The notes: generated by a model not told the origin, from the sequence alone. 64,000 nt of DNA from Duganella sp. 1224 (GCF_013408245.1 NZ_JACBYS010000007.1:1-64000); one strand, 5' to 3'; positions 41,993 through 50,512 are shown, counted from the first letter of the stretch. Made by a program: numbers and translations.

Positions 41993-42898
41993 TCAGCGCG
42001 GCTGCAATCCCAGCGCCTTGCGGATATGCGCCAGCACGATGCGCCATGACGGCGACGTCGCCGCCACCTCGTCGTAATGGCTGCCGCCGGGCAGCGACAC
42101 CACTTCCGCCGCGTCGCCGGCCGCCTGGGCGCGGCGCGCGTAGTCCTGGCCGACGCGCAGCGGCGAGATGGTATCCAGCTCGCCGTGGATCAGCACCGTG
42201 CGCACGCCCACCGGCAGCATCTCGGCCGGCGAGGTGTCGCTGAAGATGTCGGGCCGCGCGGCGCTGGCCACGCCGGCCAGTTGCGCGATGTCGCGGTCGC
42301 AGCTGGTCTTGATCAGCGCCTGCTCGTTGCGCAGGTCGGCCAGCCCGCCCAGGCTGATCACCTCCGGCACCGGCAGCGGATCGGCCACGTACAGGGGACT
42401 GGTGCGCGGCAGCCGCGCACGCGAGGCCGCCCATTGCGCCAGGTGGCCGCCGGCCGAATGCCCGACCAGCACGATGCGCGACAGGTCCAGGTGGTGCTGC
42501 GGCGCCAGGCCGCGCAGGCGGTCCATGGCGGTGGCCACGTCGTGGTACATGCCGGGATAGCCGCCGCCCTCCTCGTCGTAGCGGCGGTACTCCACGTTCC
42601 ATACGGCGATGCCTTGTCCGGCCAGGTCGCCGGCCATGTTGCGCATCTGGGTGATGCCGCCGAATTCCTTGGTCCAGCAGCCGCCGTGGATGATCACTGC
42701 CACCGGGAACGGGCCGTCGCCGGACGGCTGGAACAGCTCGGCGAACTGCGACGGCGCGGCGCCGTAGGCCACGTGGCGGGTGGGTGACGGGCCGCTCAGG
42801 GCCAGGTAGTCTTGCAGCGACATCGGAGCGGCGGCGGTGCCGCCCACGCTGCCGGCCATGGCGGCGGCCAGCAGGGTTGTTTTGAGGGGGTTCAGCAT
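41993..42898 (-). CDS. exported alpha/beta hydrolase (esterase/feruloyl-esterase-like)
   Basis: A 301-residue secreted serine hydrolase. A signal peptide precedes an alpha/beta fold with the oxyanion motif IIHGGCW and the nucleophile S148 in GHSAGG. The acid and histidine probably lie in HGELDTISP and GGSHYDEV. This HGG-W plus GHSAGG type includes kynurenine formamidase-like and BD-FAE esterases. AAGGA is eight bases from the ATG at 42898. Substrate unknown. Confidence 0.8.
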   Translation of the reverse strand: MLNPLKTTLLAAAMAGSVGGTAAAPMSLQDYLALSGPSPTRHVAYGAAPSQFAELFQPSGDGPFPVAVIIHGGCWTKEFGGITQMRNMAGDLAGQGIAVWNVEYRRYDEEGGGYPGMYHDVATAMDRLRGLAPQHHLDLSRIVLVGHSAGGHLAQWAASRARLPRTSPLYVADPLPVPEVISLGGLADLRNEQALIKTSCDRDIAQLAGVASAARPDIFSDTSPAEMLPVGVRTVLIHGELDTISPLRVGQDYARRAQAAGDAAEVVSLPGGSHYDEVAATSPSWRIVLAHIRKALGLQPR

Positions 42899-42952
42899 GC
42901 GCATATTCCTTGGAGTAGAGCCGCCATGCTACACCATGCGGCACCCGCGTAA

Positions 42953-43004
42953 CCCGCACACCGCTGCGGCCGGGGTCTGACCCCGTACGGGGTCAGACCC
43001 CTTC
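42953..43004. repeat. 52-bp palindromic repeat, copy 2
   Basis: Identical over 52 bases to 31979-32030, including the perfect 30-bp palindrome (42972-43001). It lies between the esterase start and the end of a TonB receptor gene. Confidence 0.85.
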
Positions 43005-43015
43005 TGTTTGGGGTG

Positions 43016-43043
43016 AAAAAAAAGGCCGCCCCGAGGGGCGACC
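43016..43043 (-). terminator. intrinsic terminator of the amine oxidase-TonB receptor operon
   Basis: Read on the minus strand, GGTCGCCCC-TC-GGGGCGGCC forms a strong hairpin followed by eight T residues. It lies 22 bases after the TonB receptor stop codon and ends the operon that begins at 48118. Confidence 0.88.
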
Positions 43044-43064
43044 CAAAAGGAACTAAGCCCCCGC

Positions 43065-45515
43065 TTAGAACTTGTAGTTGGCGCGCGCGTAGTAGTAGCC
43101 GCCATTGATGCCGAACGGCGAGAAGCTCGGCAGGATGGTCACGGCGCCGTTGTCGTTGCCCGCCCGCTGCTCCGCCAGCATGCCCGGGTTGACGCCATTC
43201 GGGTAGGTGTTGAACAGATTGTTGGCGCCCACCGCCACCGACCACGCGCTGTTCAACTTGTAGCCCACTTCCAGATCGGTGATCGCCTTGGTGGAAATCT
43301 TGGTCAGATAGTAGTTGCTCGAACCATCCGGGTGCTGCCACTCGGACGACTTGCCGTAGATCGCCTCACGCAGATTGATGGTCCAGTTACCCACCTTCCA
43401 CAATGCCCCCAGGTTGACGCGCAGCTTGGGCGACGCGGTTTCCAGGTCGGAGATGGCGGTCTTGTCGAGCAGCGTCTGCGGCAGCAGTTGCGCCGGCACC
43501 TGGTTCAACTTGGTCACTTCGACCTTGTTGTAGTTGGCCGCAATCGACCAGTCGACCGCGCCCGCGGCGCCGTAGCGCTGATTCAGCGTGGTGACGAATT
43601 CCACGCCGCGGCTGCGCGTGTTGACAGCGTTGGAGAAGATGTTGATGCCGGTGGTGGTCACCGACTGATCCAGCACGTTGCCGTTGGCCTTGATGGCCGC
43701 CACCACCGCCGGCGACACCACATCGGCGCCGGAACCATTCAGCGCGCCGCTGCCGACGATGCGGTCGCGGATGGTGATCTGGTAGGCGTCCAGCGTCATC
43801 GACAGGTTGGAAGCTGGGTTCAATACCAGGCCGATGCTGAAGTTGGTCGAGCGCTCCGGCTTCAGCCCGTCGACACCCACCAGCTTGGCGCCAGCCGAAT
43901 TCGGCGCCAACTGGACGAAGGCCGATCCCGGCGAGACGTTGGTGGCCGAGTAGTAGGACTCGGCCAGCGTCGGCGCGCGGAAGCCATTCGAGACGGTGCC
44001 GCGCAGCGCCACCACCGGCGAGAAATCGTAGCGGCTGGTGATCTTGCCCACCTTGGCGTTGCCGAAGTCGCTGAAGTGCTCATAGCGTGCCGCCAGGTCC
44101 AGCGTCAGGTCGGTGATCGGGCTGCCGGCGAAGTCCAGGTAGGCCGCCTGGTTGGTGCGGCGATGGCTGCCGGCGTCGGTCAGCGAGAAGCCGGGATAGG
44201 ACTGCGAGCCTTCCTTGTAGCGCGAGGCTTCGTCGCCGGCCTCGATCTCGTACTTGTCGATGCGGTGCTCGATACCGCCGGCGATGTTGAGCGGCTTGGC
44301 CCAGCCGACATTGAATTCCTTCGACGCCTCCAGCGTGGTGGTCCACTGGCTGGCGATGAAGGCGCCGGCGCTGAACACGGTCGGCGTGAAGCCGGTGTCG
44401 GTGAACAGCGAGACGTTGCCGGAATCGGCCACGCCGATGCGCGCCTTGTCGCGGCCATAGGTCGAACTCAGGTCGATATTCCAGCCGTCGGCCTTGGTCT
44501 TGAAGCCGCCGGTGAACGCGAAGTCCTCTTCCTTCATGGTTTCCTTCGGCGAGAAGCCGGTCGGATAGATCTTCGGCAGGCGGTTCGGCAGGCGGTAGTT
44601 CTCGTAGGCGCGCGCCTCCTTGCGGCCGGCGGTGGCAATCGCGTACAGTTGGCTGTCCGGCGACACGTCCCAGCCGAAGTTGGCGGCAAACACGTTCAGG
44701 TGGTATTGCGCGTCGCCCTGGATGTGGTTGACGTGCGGGTAGCCCGGTTCCTGGAACATGCCAGGGTAGGCCGCCATGTTGGCCGGGTTGATGACGCGCG
44801 GGTCGATGCCGCCGCGGTCGCTGTAGCCGTGGTACTTGGATTCCGCCGTCAGGCTGAAGAACGCGTCCTGGAACGGCTCGACGCCGATGTTGGCGCTGCC
44901 GTCCAGCGTGCGGCCGCCGCCATCGGAGTAACCGCCGCCGTTGACGGTGGCGGTGCCGCCGTGGTTATTCGACTTGAGAATGACGTTGACCACGCCGGCG
45001 ATCGCGTCCGAGCCGTATTGCGCGGCCGCGCCGTCCTGCAGCACCTCGATGTGGTCGATGGCGGACACCGGGATGTAGTTCAGGTCAGCCGCCGCGCCGC
45101 CCTGGTAGGGGCCGCCCAGCACGGCCAGGTTGGCGGTGCCGTGACGGCGCTTGCCGTTGATCAGCACCAGCGTGTTGTTCGGGCTCAGACCGCGCAGGCG
45201 GGCCGACAGCGTCAGGTTGGCGGTGTCGCCGCCGAAGGCCTGCGCCGTGAAGGACGGCAGGTTCTGCGCCAGTGCCTGGATCAGGTCCGGCTGGCCGGTG
45301 CGCTGCAGCGACGCCGAATCCAGAACCTGGATCGGCGACGCGCTGTTTTCAACCTTGATGCCGCTGGAACGCGTGCCCGTCACGATCACCGCTCCCGCGT
45401 TGGGCGTGGCGGTATCGGCCGCCGCCGCGACGGTATCGTCTTCAGCGGCGTACACGCCAAATGCCAGAGTGGACAACACGGCTGCGACGCCGATCTTCAG
45501 TGTGGCCTTATGCAT
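43065..45515 (-). CDS. TonB-dependent receptor
   Basis: An 816-residue outer-membrane receptor. A signal peptide ending VYA is followed by a plug domain (VIVTGTRSSGIKVENSASPI, LQRTGQPDLIQALAQNLPSF, INGKRRHGTAN, IEVLQDGAAAQYGSDAIAGV) and a barrel ending in the aromatic YYYARANYKF. The plug type (NTLVLINGKRRH) is common among receptors for small organic or peptide substrates. It lies 62 bases downstream of an exported RidA gene and at the end of a four-gene minus-strand run, suggesting that it imports a substrate of the periplasmic amine oxidase. The terminator at 43016 follows. Confidence 0.9.
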   Translation of the reverse strand: MHKATLKIGVAAVLSTLAFGVYAAEDDTVAAAADTATPNAGAVIVTGTRSSGIKVENSASPIQVLDSASLQRTGQPDLIQALAQNLPSFTAQAFGGDTANLTLSARLRGLSPNNTLVLINGKRRHGTANLAVLGGPYQGGAAADLNYIPVSAIDHIEVLQDGAAAQYGSDAIAGVVNVILKSNNHGGTATVNGGGYSDGGGRTLDGSANIGVEPFQDAFFSLTAESKYHGYSDRGGIDPRVINPANMAAYPGMFQEPGYPHVNHIQGDAQYHLNVFAANFGWDVSPDSQLYAIATAGRKEARAYENYRLPNRLPKIYPTGFSPKETMKEEDFAFTGGFKTKADGWNIDLSSTYGRDKARIGVADSGNVSLFTDTGFTPTVFSAGAFIASQWTTTLEASKEFNVGWAKPLNIAGGIEHRIDKYEIEAGDEASRYKEGSQSYPGFSLTDAGSHRRTNQAAYLDFAGSPITDLTLDLAARYEHFSDFGNAKVGKITSRYDFSPVVALRGTVSNGFRAPTLAESYYSATNVSPGSAFVQLAPNSAGAKLVGVDGLKPERSTNFSIGLVLNPASNLSMTLDAYQITIRDRIVGSGALNGSGADVVSPAVVAAIKANGNVLDQSVTTTGINIFSNAVNTRSRGVEFVTTLNQRYGAAGAVDWSIAANYNKVEVTKLNQVPAQLLPQTLLDKTAISDLETASPKLRVNLGALWKVGNWTINLREAIYGKSSEWQHPDGSSNYYLTKISTKAITDLEVGYKLNSAWSVAVGANNLFNTYPNGVNPGMLAEQRAGNDNGAVTILPSFSPFGINGGYYYARANYKF

Positions 45516-45577
45516 ATTTTAATTCCCCATTTTTGAATAAAAGCGAAAGTAAGACCCGAAAACACAACAGCTGATTG

Positions 45578-46090
45578 TTATTTTTTAGCGGCGACCACCT
45601 CGATCTCGACCAGCCAGCCCGGATTGCTCAGGCCCGCCACCTGCACCACCGCGCGCGCCGGCAGGTTGAGTTGCGGGCCAGGCTGGGCGCTGCTACCGAA
45701 GTACTGGGTGTAGGCTTCCATGAAGCCCTTGGTGTCGGCCTTGCCGCCCTTGGCCGGATCGCCGACCAGGAACACCTGCATCTTCACCACGTCCGACATC
45801 TCCAGCTTCATCCCCTGCAGGATTTCCTTGATCTTCTTCAGCACCGACTCGGACTGGGTCTTGGTGTCGCCGAAGGCTTCCAGCGAATCGGCCGGCGCGT
45901 CCTTGTTGACCACCGCCGGCACCTGGCCGCTGATGAAGTGGATGGTGGCGGTGGGCGGTATCGTCACCGCCAGCGCGATCGGGAAATCGGAGTTCGGAAT
46001 CTTGTGGCGCACGATGTCGGCTTTGGGCGCGGCGGCGTGGGCGCTGCCGAAGGCGGCGCAGACCAGCAGGGAGGCTATGGTTTTTTTCAT
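45578..46090 (-). CDS. exported RidA-family enamine/imine deaminase
   Basis: A 170-residue RidA/YjgF homologue with a signal peptide (MKKTIASLLVCAAFGSAHA), placing it in the periplasm, whereas classical RidA is cytosolic. The catalytic arginine of RidA (R105 in E. coli) corresponds to R146 in LPARAVVQVAGL and the nearby Glu to E162 in LVEIEVV. The E. coli Cys107 is V148. RidA hydrolyses reactive 2-imino or enamine products to ketone and ammonia. Its gene starts 10 bases after a cytochrome c gene and follows a flavin amine oxidase, whose reaction product is an imine; that context strongly suggests it clears the oxidase product. Confidence 0.88.
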   Translation of the reverse strand: MKKTIASLLVCAAFGSAHAAAPKADIVRHKIPNSDFPIALAVTIPPTATIHFISGQVPAVVNKDAPADSLEAFGDTKTQSESVLKKIKEILQGMKLEMSDVVKMQVFLVGDPAKGGKADTKGFMEAYTQYFGSSAQPGPQLNLPARAVVQVAGLSNPGWLVEIEVVAAKK

Positions 46091-46100
46091 CTTGGCTCTT

Positions 46101-46514
46101 TCAGTGTTTGTTGGACATGGCGGTGTTACCAAACGGGTCGACGCCCAGCGAGGTGCGCAGCGCGCCAACCTCCGCCTCGTTCAGGCCGTCGGCCTTGTTG
46201 CCCCAGTTGGAGCGCACGAAGGTCAGCACGGTGGCGATATCGCGGTCGCTCAGCGATTCGCTGAAGTCCGGCATGCCGCCGCGCCCTTTCAGCAGCACGG
46301 CGGCGACTTCGCTGCCCTGCCCCTGCACGAACTTGTTGCCGGCCAGCGCCGGGAAGGCGCCCGGAATGCCCTTGCCGGTCGGCTGATGGCAGGCGGCGCA
46401 GTTCTTCAGGAACAGCGCCTTGCCGTCCATCTCCTGCGCGCGCGACGGCGACGATGCCGCCGCCGCGATGGTGGCGATGATCGCCATCGCGGCCTTGATC
46501 AGGGTGTCTCTCAT
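46101..46514 (-). CDS. periplasmic c-type cytochrome
   Basis: A 137-residue monohaem cytochrome c. The signal peptide ends SRA; the haem motif is C39-A-A-C42-H43 and the axial methionine is probably M81 (GRGGMPDF). The fold resembles class I cytochromes that accept electrons from periplasmic dehydrogenases. Its ATG overlaps the amine oxidase stop by four bases, showing tight coupling. It most likely takes electrons from the flavoenzyme and passes them to the terminal oxidase, as CycN does for nicotine oxidoreductase NicA2. Confidence 0.9.
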   Translation of the reverse strand: MRDTLIKAAMAIIATIAAAASSPSRAQEMDGKALFLKNCAACHQPTGKGIPGAFPALAGNKFVQGQGSEVAAVLLKGRGGMPDFSESLSDRDIATVLTFVRSNWGNKADGLNEAEVGALRTSLGVDPFGNTAMSNKH

Positions 46515-48118
46515 GCGCTTGCCCTTTCATGGATCTTGGCGATCTGCTGCCATGCCGATTCGATGGCGCCGGCCTGCCAGCCGGTCAGATAGCTCAGGTG
46601 TTCGCCGGCCAGCAGGATGCGGCCCTCGCCCTCCACCAGCGTCGGGTAGGCGGCGGCGCGGGTCTTGTCGGTCCACTCGGCCCAGCCGCCCAGGTTGTAC
46701 TGCACGCGGTGCCACGCCACCGAGAACGCGTTCTCGAAGTTCTCCGTGTATTGCGGGAAGATCTTCTGGCCGGCCGCCAGCGCGAACTCGGCGCGCTCCT
46801 TCGGCGACAGCGCGCTGATCTCGATCGCCGCCGTCTGGTACTGGTAGTACCCCAGCAGCACGCCCTTCTTTTTCTGGAAGCCGTACGACGGCACGGAAAT
46901 GACGTTGATGCCTTTCAGGTCGGTCATGATGTGGCCGCCGTAGATGTGGTCGTCCTCTTCCCAGAAGCGGCGCTTCATCTGCAGGCCGATCTTGCCCACC
47001 GGCGCGTACGCCACGGTGGCGACGGCCTTCTTGAATTTGTCCGAAAAATCGGTATCGATCTGGCGCAGCACCGACAACGGGATGGCGCACAGGCAGTAGT
47101 CGGCGCTGATGGAGCCGAGCTTGTTGGTGCCGGTGTCCTTGTAGGTCACCGTCACACCCTTGTCGTTCTGGCGGATGGTCTGTACCTCCGCCTTGTAACG
47201 GATGTTTTTGCCGACGCGTTTTTCAAACGCCTTGGCGATGGCGTCCATGCCGCCGACCGGCTGGAACATGGTGTTCTGCATCGGGAAGTCCTGCACCGCG
47301 CTGTAGACGTTGCCCAGCTTCGACGCCAGCAGGTCCTTGAAGCCCAGCGGATCGGACGGCGTGCCCGGTCCCGGATTCAGGCCGGCGCCCGGATTGACCT
47401 TGAAACCGCGGCCGCTGCGGCCCTTGTACTGCAAGTCGTTGGCGGTCAGCGCGCCCTCGTGTTGCAGGTAGTCCAGCAGCAGGCGCTGGTCGTCGGCCGT
47501 CAGTTCCTGGTCCAGCTGGTGGCTCTTGACCGACTTGGCCAGCAGCTCCGACACGTGGCCGCGCATGTCGGCCTTGACCTCCTTGACGCGCAGGCGCTTG
47601 CCGGCGAACGGGCCGGCGTTTTCGGAATACACGTAGGCGTGGTCGTTATCGTTGACCATCACCTCCAGCGGCACCTCGAACAGCTTGGTGTAGTGCAGCG
47701 TCGACTGATGGTGCAGCGGAATGCGCCACGGGCCGTGGTTGATGTACTGGCCGTCGTCGAACGCGCAGGTCTGCTTCTCGCCACCCAGCTCGGTCAGGCT
47801 GAAGCCCTTGCGCGCGGTCTGGCAGCGGCCGCCGGCGAACGAACGCGCCTCCAGCACCTGCACCTTGTAGCCCAGCTTCTCCAGCTCGTAGGCGGCCGTC
47901 ATGCCGGCCAGGCCGGCGCCCAGGATCAGCACCTTCTTGCCCTTGCCGCTGCCGCTCAGCGCCGGCGGCGCCGACGCGGTGGACTCGATGCCCATGCCCC
48001 ACGCGCTCATGGTGTTCAACAGCAGTCCAGTGCCGCCGACCGCGGCCGCGCGATACAGGAAATCCCTCCTCGTAAATGAGCTAAACGATTTAAATGGTTT
48101 TACCGTTTTACTATCCAT
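46511..48118 (-). CDS. Tat-exported flavin amine oxidase/dehydrogenase
   Basis: A 535-residue FAD-dependent amine oxidase. The leader carries R17-R18 in SFTRRDFLYRAAAVGG, a twin-arginine signal, so the folded flavoprotein is exported. The FAD-binding GxGxxG is at residues 67-72 (ILGAGLAGMTAAYELEKLGY), with FAGGRCQTAR after it, and the C-terminal flavin segment GRILLAGEHLSYLTGWQAGA. The reaction is R-CH2-NH2 (or an amino acid) to imine. The closeness of a cytochrome c gene suggests that it works as a dehydrogenase rather than using O2. The start at 48118 is preferred because the Tat leader begins there; a TTG at 48208 would add 30 residues. Substrate unknown. Confidence 0.88.
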   Translation of the reverse strand: MDSKTVKPFKSFSSFTRRDFLYRAAAVGGTGLLLNTMSAWGMGIESTASAPPALSGSGKGKKVLILGAGLAGMTAAYELEKLGYKVQVLEARSFAGGRCQTARKGFSLTELGGEKQTCAFDDGQYINHGPWRIPLHHQSTLHYTKLFEVPLEVMVNDNDHAYVYSENAGPFAGKRLRVKEVKADMRGHVSELLAKSVKSHQLDQELTADDQRLLLDYLQHEGALTANDLQYKGRSGRGFKVNPGAGLNPGPGTPSDPLGFKDLLASKLGNVYSAVQDFPMQNTMFQPVGGMDAIAKAFEKRVGKNIRYKAEVQTIRQNDKGVTVTYKDTGTNKLGSISADYCLCAIPLSVLRQIDTDFSDKFKKAVATVAYAPVGKIGLQMKRRFWEEDDHIYGGHIMTDLKGINVISVPSYGFQKKKGVLLGYYQYQTAAIEISALSPKERAEFALAAGQKIFPQYTENFENAFSVAWHRVQYNLGGWAEWTDKTRAAAYPTLVEGEGRILLAGEHLSYLTGWQAGAIESAWQQIAKIHERASA

Positions 48119-48292
48119 CTGCTTCCTCACCGATCTGCTGAAAAACCCTTGGGCGACTTGCGAACCCATAGTTCCCATGTAGCAAACGGTGTGCCAACAC
48201 GTGGTCAAAAAATAAACATGTTTCGGCTAACAGGTTTTATTGCGGATAACGGGATAAACGGTATAAAACAATGATAGGACTTTATTCATGTC

Positions 48293-48328
48293 AAAAAAAA
48301 TGCACTGCACCGTTACGATGCAGTGCAT
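48293..48328 (-). terminator. intrinsic terminator of the TnsB-like gene
   Basis: On the minus strand ATGCACTGCA and TGCAGTGCAT pair perfectly around a 9-base loop and are followed by eight T residues. It lies 18 bases after the stop of the TnsB-like gene and insulates the amine oxidase operon. Confidence 0.88.
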
Positions 48329-48345
48329 GGTGCACGCGGCGCCGC

Positions 48346-50169
48346 TCAGCCAACGAAGCTGGCGTATCCCTGCGTAGTGCTACGTAGTGGCGCCGCTGGC
48401 ACGGCGGCGGCGGTGCGCGGCAGACGAGCGATTTCCGCCAGCGACAGATGCTGATGCGCGACGCTGGCGTCGGCCAGGTGGCAGGCATGGAACTGCATGG
48501 GCGCGGCCGCGTCCAGCAAATAAACCATGTCCATATTGGCCGGATCGTAAGCCACCTTGACCTGCCATTGGCCGCGCGTGCGCGCCCGTTCCAGCCAGCG
48601 CTCGTTGACGGCGCGCGCGCAGGTGTACAGGCTGTCGAACAGCGCGATGCCGTCCGCCGTCACCGCGGCTTGCGCCACCGGCATCAGGCTGCAGCGGATC
48701 AGGTGCTCGGGATAGATCTTCAAGCCGCCGCCGCGATGCTCCACGCCCCAGTCCCACAAGCGGCGCGGCGTGGCGCCGCCGGCGTGCGCCAGTTGCTGGC
48801 GGTTGTTGTAGTAGAGGACGCAGTCGAGCACGATGCGGGTGAACTGCTCCAGGTCCATCACGCCATCCAGCCGGCCCGGCGCGCCCTCCATCTGCGGCGC
48901 CAGCAACCGGAAGCGCTTCTCCAGCACGCCGCGCCAGTCGTCCGGGCCGTCGTCCGCCGCCACGCAGCGCAGGTTGAAGTTATTCAGCAGCGTGTCGCCG
49001 TTCCAGCCCAGCGTCAGTGCGGCGTTGGCAAACAGCGTCTCCGGCAGATGGCGGCACGGCCATTGGCCCTCGTCGATGCGGCGCCCGTACTGCTGGGCGT
49101 AGCGCTGCTTGTCGGCGCCGCAGTGGGCCAGCGCCAGCATGGCATGCGGCCACTGCGCCTCGCCCATGCCGACGTAGACGCCGCACACCAGGCGGCTGAA
49201 GGCGTCCGTCACCACGTACACCAGCGGCCGGCCGATGGCCTGCTGGCGGTCGGCGCGCGACACCAGCTGCACCTCGGCGCGCACCGCGTCCAGGTAGAAG
49301 CCGGAACCGGGGCGGCCCGGCGGCGGCGCCAGCGGCTCCCGCATGGCCTGCTGCAGCGCGCTGGCGGCGGCCAGCGCGGACGGCTGGCGGCGCGCCACTT
49401 CGGGCGGCCGGTCGTCGTCGTGATCGAGCCAGTAGTTGAACTGGCCGAAGGTCGGCACCTCGCGCGCGACGCCGGCCGCCGCCTGCACCCGGCCCGAGAC
49501 CGGATCGACGCGGCGCTCGACGAAGAAGTCGGACAGCATCTGCTGGTAGGCGCCCAGCCGCGAGAACTTGGCGTTGGCGGCCGCATAGCGCGCGGTGGCG
49601 ACGCGGAAGGTGCGGCGGATATCCTCGTCGGCGTTCAGGCCCGGCCCCTCGTCGGCGCCGTTCTTGCGCGGCCGGCCGCGCTTGACGCCGGCCGACGACT
49701 GCCGCACCTTGCCGCGCCCGCCCGAGTTGCCATAGTCCGGCAGCAGCGCGTTGGGCGTCTGCCCGCGCTGCCAGTAGCGCCGCAGGTAGCGGTAGATGGT
49801 GGGATGCGACACCTGGTGCCGGGCGGTGGCCTGGGCGATCATCTGGCCGCGCTGGCGCGCCTCGTAGATGGCCGGCTCCTGCGTCACCAGCGCCTCGATC
49901 ACTTCCCAGGCGCGGGCGCGCAGTTGCAGGTGTTTGGGCGGCAGCAGCTCCTGGCTGACCACCATCAGATAGGGATCGGCCGGCAGCACGCTGGCGCGGC
50001 CGGCCCGGATGTCGGCGTGCAGCGCCGATAGCTGGACCATCTCCACGTCCGCCGTTTGCGCCGCCACGTCAAACACATAGGCGTGGCTTTGCTGGGGAGA
50101 GATCCAGAGGATGCGGACGGTGCGCGGCGACGGTTGCGTATACTGCAGCAGGTCGTTCCGCAGCAACAT
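48346..50169 (-). CDS. TnsB/Mu-type transposase-like protein, second catalytic Asp replaced
   Basis: A 607-residue protein with the layout of Tn7 TnsB: N-terminal DNA-binding helices (IAQATARHQVSHPTIYRYLR), RNase H-fold integrase core and a C-terminal Mu-type beta-barrel. The DDE positions can be aligned by spacing: D294 (FYLDAVRAEV), then 88 residues to N382 (LPETLFANAAL) and 35 to E417 (WRGVLEKRF). TnsB of E. coli has the same 88/35 spacing (D273, D361, E396, from memory). The middle acid is Asn here and the RGE after it is lost, so strand transfer is probably abolished. No tnsA, tnsC, tniQ or transposon ends are nearby. It may be a domesticated DNA-binding protein. Its ATG overlaps the stop of a 45-residue upstream gene (TAATG). 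Confidence 0.8.
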   Translation of the reverse strand: MLLRNDLLQYTQPSPRTVRILWISPQQSHAYVFDVAAQTADVEMVQLSALHADIRAGRASVLPADPYLMVVSQELLPPKHLQLRARAWEVIEALVTQEPAIYEARQRGQMIAQATARHQVSHPTIYRYLRRYWQRGQTPNALLPDYGNSGGRGKVRQSSAGVKRGRPRKNGADEGPGLNADEDIRRTFRVATARYAAANAKFSRLGAYQQMLSDFFVERRVDPVSGRVQAAAGVAREVPTFGQFNYWLDHDDDRPPEVARRQPSALAAASALQQAMREPLAPPPGRPGSGFYLDAVRAEVQLVSRADRQQAIGRPLVYVVTDAFSRLVCGVYVGMGEAQWPHAMLALAHCGADKQRYAQQYGRRIDEGQWPCRHLPETLFANAALTLGWNGDTLLNNFNLRCVAADDGPDDWRGVLEKRFRLLAPQMEGAPGRLDGVMDLEQFTRIVLDCVLYYNNRQQLAHAGGATPRRLWDWGVEHRGGGLKIYPEHLIRCSLMPVAQAAVTADGIALFDSLYTCARAVNERWLERARTRGQWQVKVAYDPANMDMVYLLDAAAPMQFHACHLADASVAHQHLSLAEIARLPRTAAAVPAAPLRSTTQGYASFVG

Positions 50170-50306
50170 TAGCGCTCCCGGAACGAGGCGGTGAAGGGCC
50201 GCTTATCGACGTAAATCGAATGCAGCCCCGCCATGTTCGGGTCCCGCAGCGCCTGCGGCTTGATCGCATCCACAAAGGTAGTCCACAGCTTCCTGAATGA
50301 AGTCAT
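50169..50306 (-). CDS. small 45-residue protein coupled to the TnsB-like gene
   Basis: I do not recognise this protein. It starts MTSFRKLWTTFVDAIKPQ, continues ALRDPNMAGLHSIYVDKR and ends PFTASFRER. The ATG at 50306 has GGGAG eight bases upstream; another ATG at 50312 adds two residues. Its stop codon overlaps the ATG of the TnsB-like gene in the sequence TAATG, so translation should be coupled. Basic residues are frequent and there is no signal peptide. It could be a partner, a regulatory leader peptide or the remnant of a lost transposon gene. Confidence 0.55.
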   Translation of the reverse strand: MTSFRKLWTTFVDAIKPQALRDPNMAGLHSIYVDKRPFTASFRER

Positions 50307-50357
50307 TGCCATGCTCCCACGCGTAACGTCTCCAGGTTGAAGGCGCTGATACCGCCG

Positions 50358-50397
50358 CCACTTATCACGATTGTGCTATCACATATGCAATAAGTGG
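50358..50397. promoter_or_regulatory. inverted repeat upstream of the TnsB-like operon
   Basis: CCACTTAT and ATAAGTGG form a perfect inverted repeat with a 24-base, AT-rich spacer, 52 bases before the small ORF. It may be an operator for the TnsB-like protein or a fragment of a former transposon end. Confidence 0.4.
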
Positions 50398-50488
50398 GCC
50401 AGCCTGCCTTCTCCTATGAGAGCCACGGTGAGTACGATCTGGCAAGCTTAATTTTGGTGCATTGCAGCACCAGCGTGGGGAATGAAAA

Positions 50489-50506
50489 CGGGGCCTTGCG
50501 GCCCCG
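50489..50506 (-). terminator. terminator of the DEAD-box helicase gene
   Basis: CGGGGCC-TTGC-GGCCCCG, followed on the minus strand by TTTTC, forms a short strong hairpin seven bases after the helicase stop. Confidence 0.75.
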
Positions 50507-50512
50507 TGGTGA

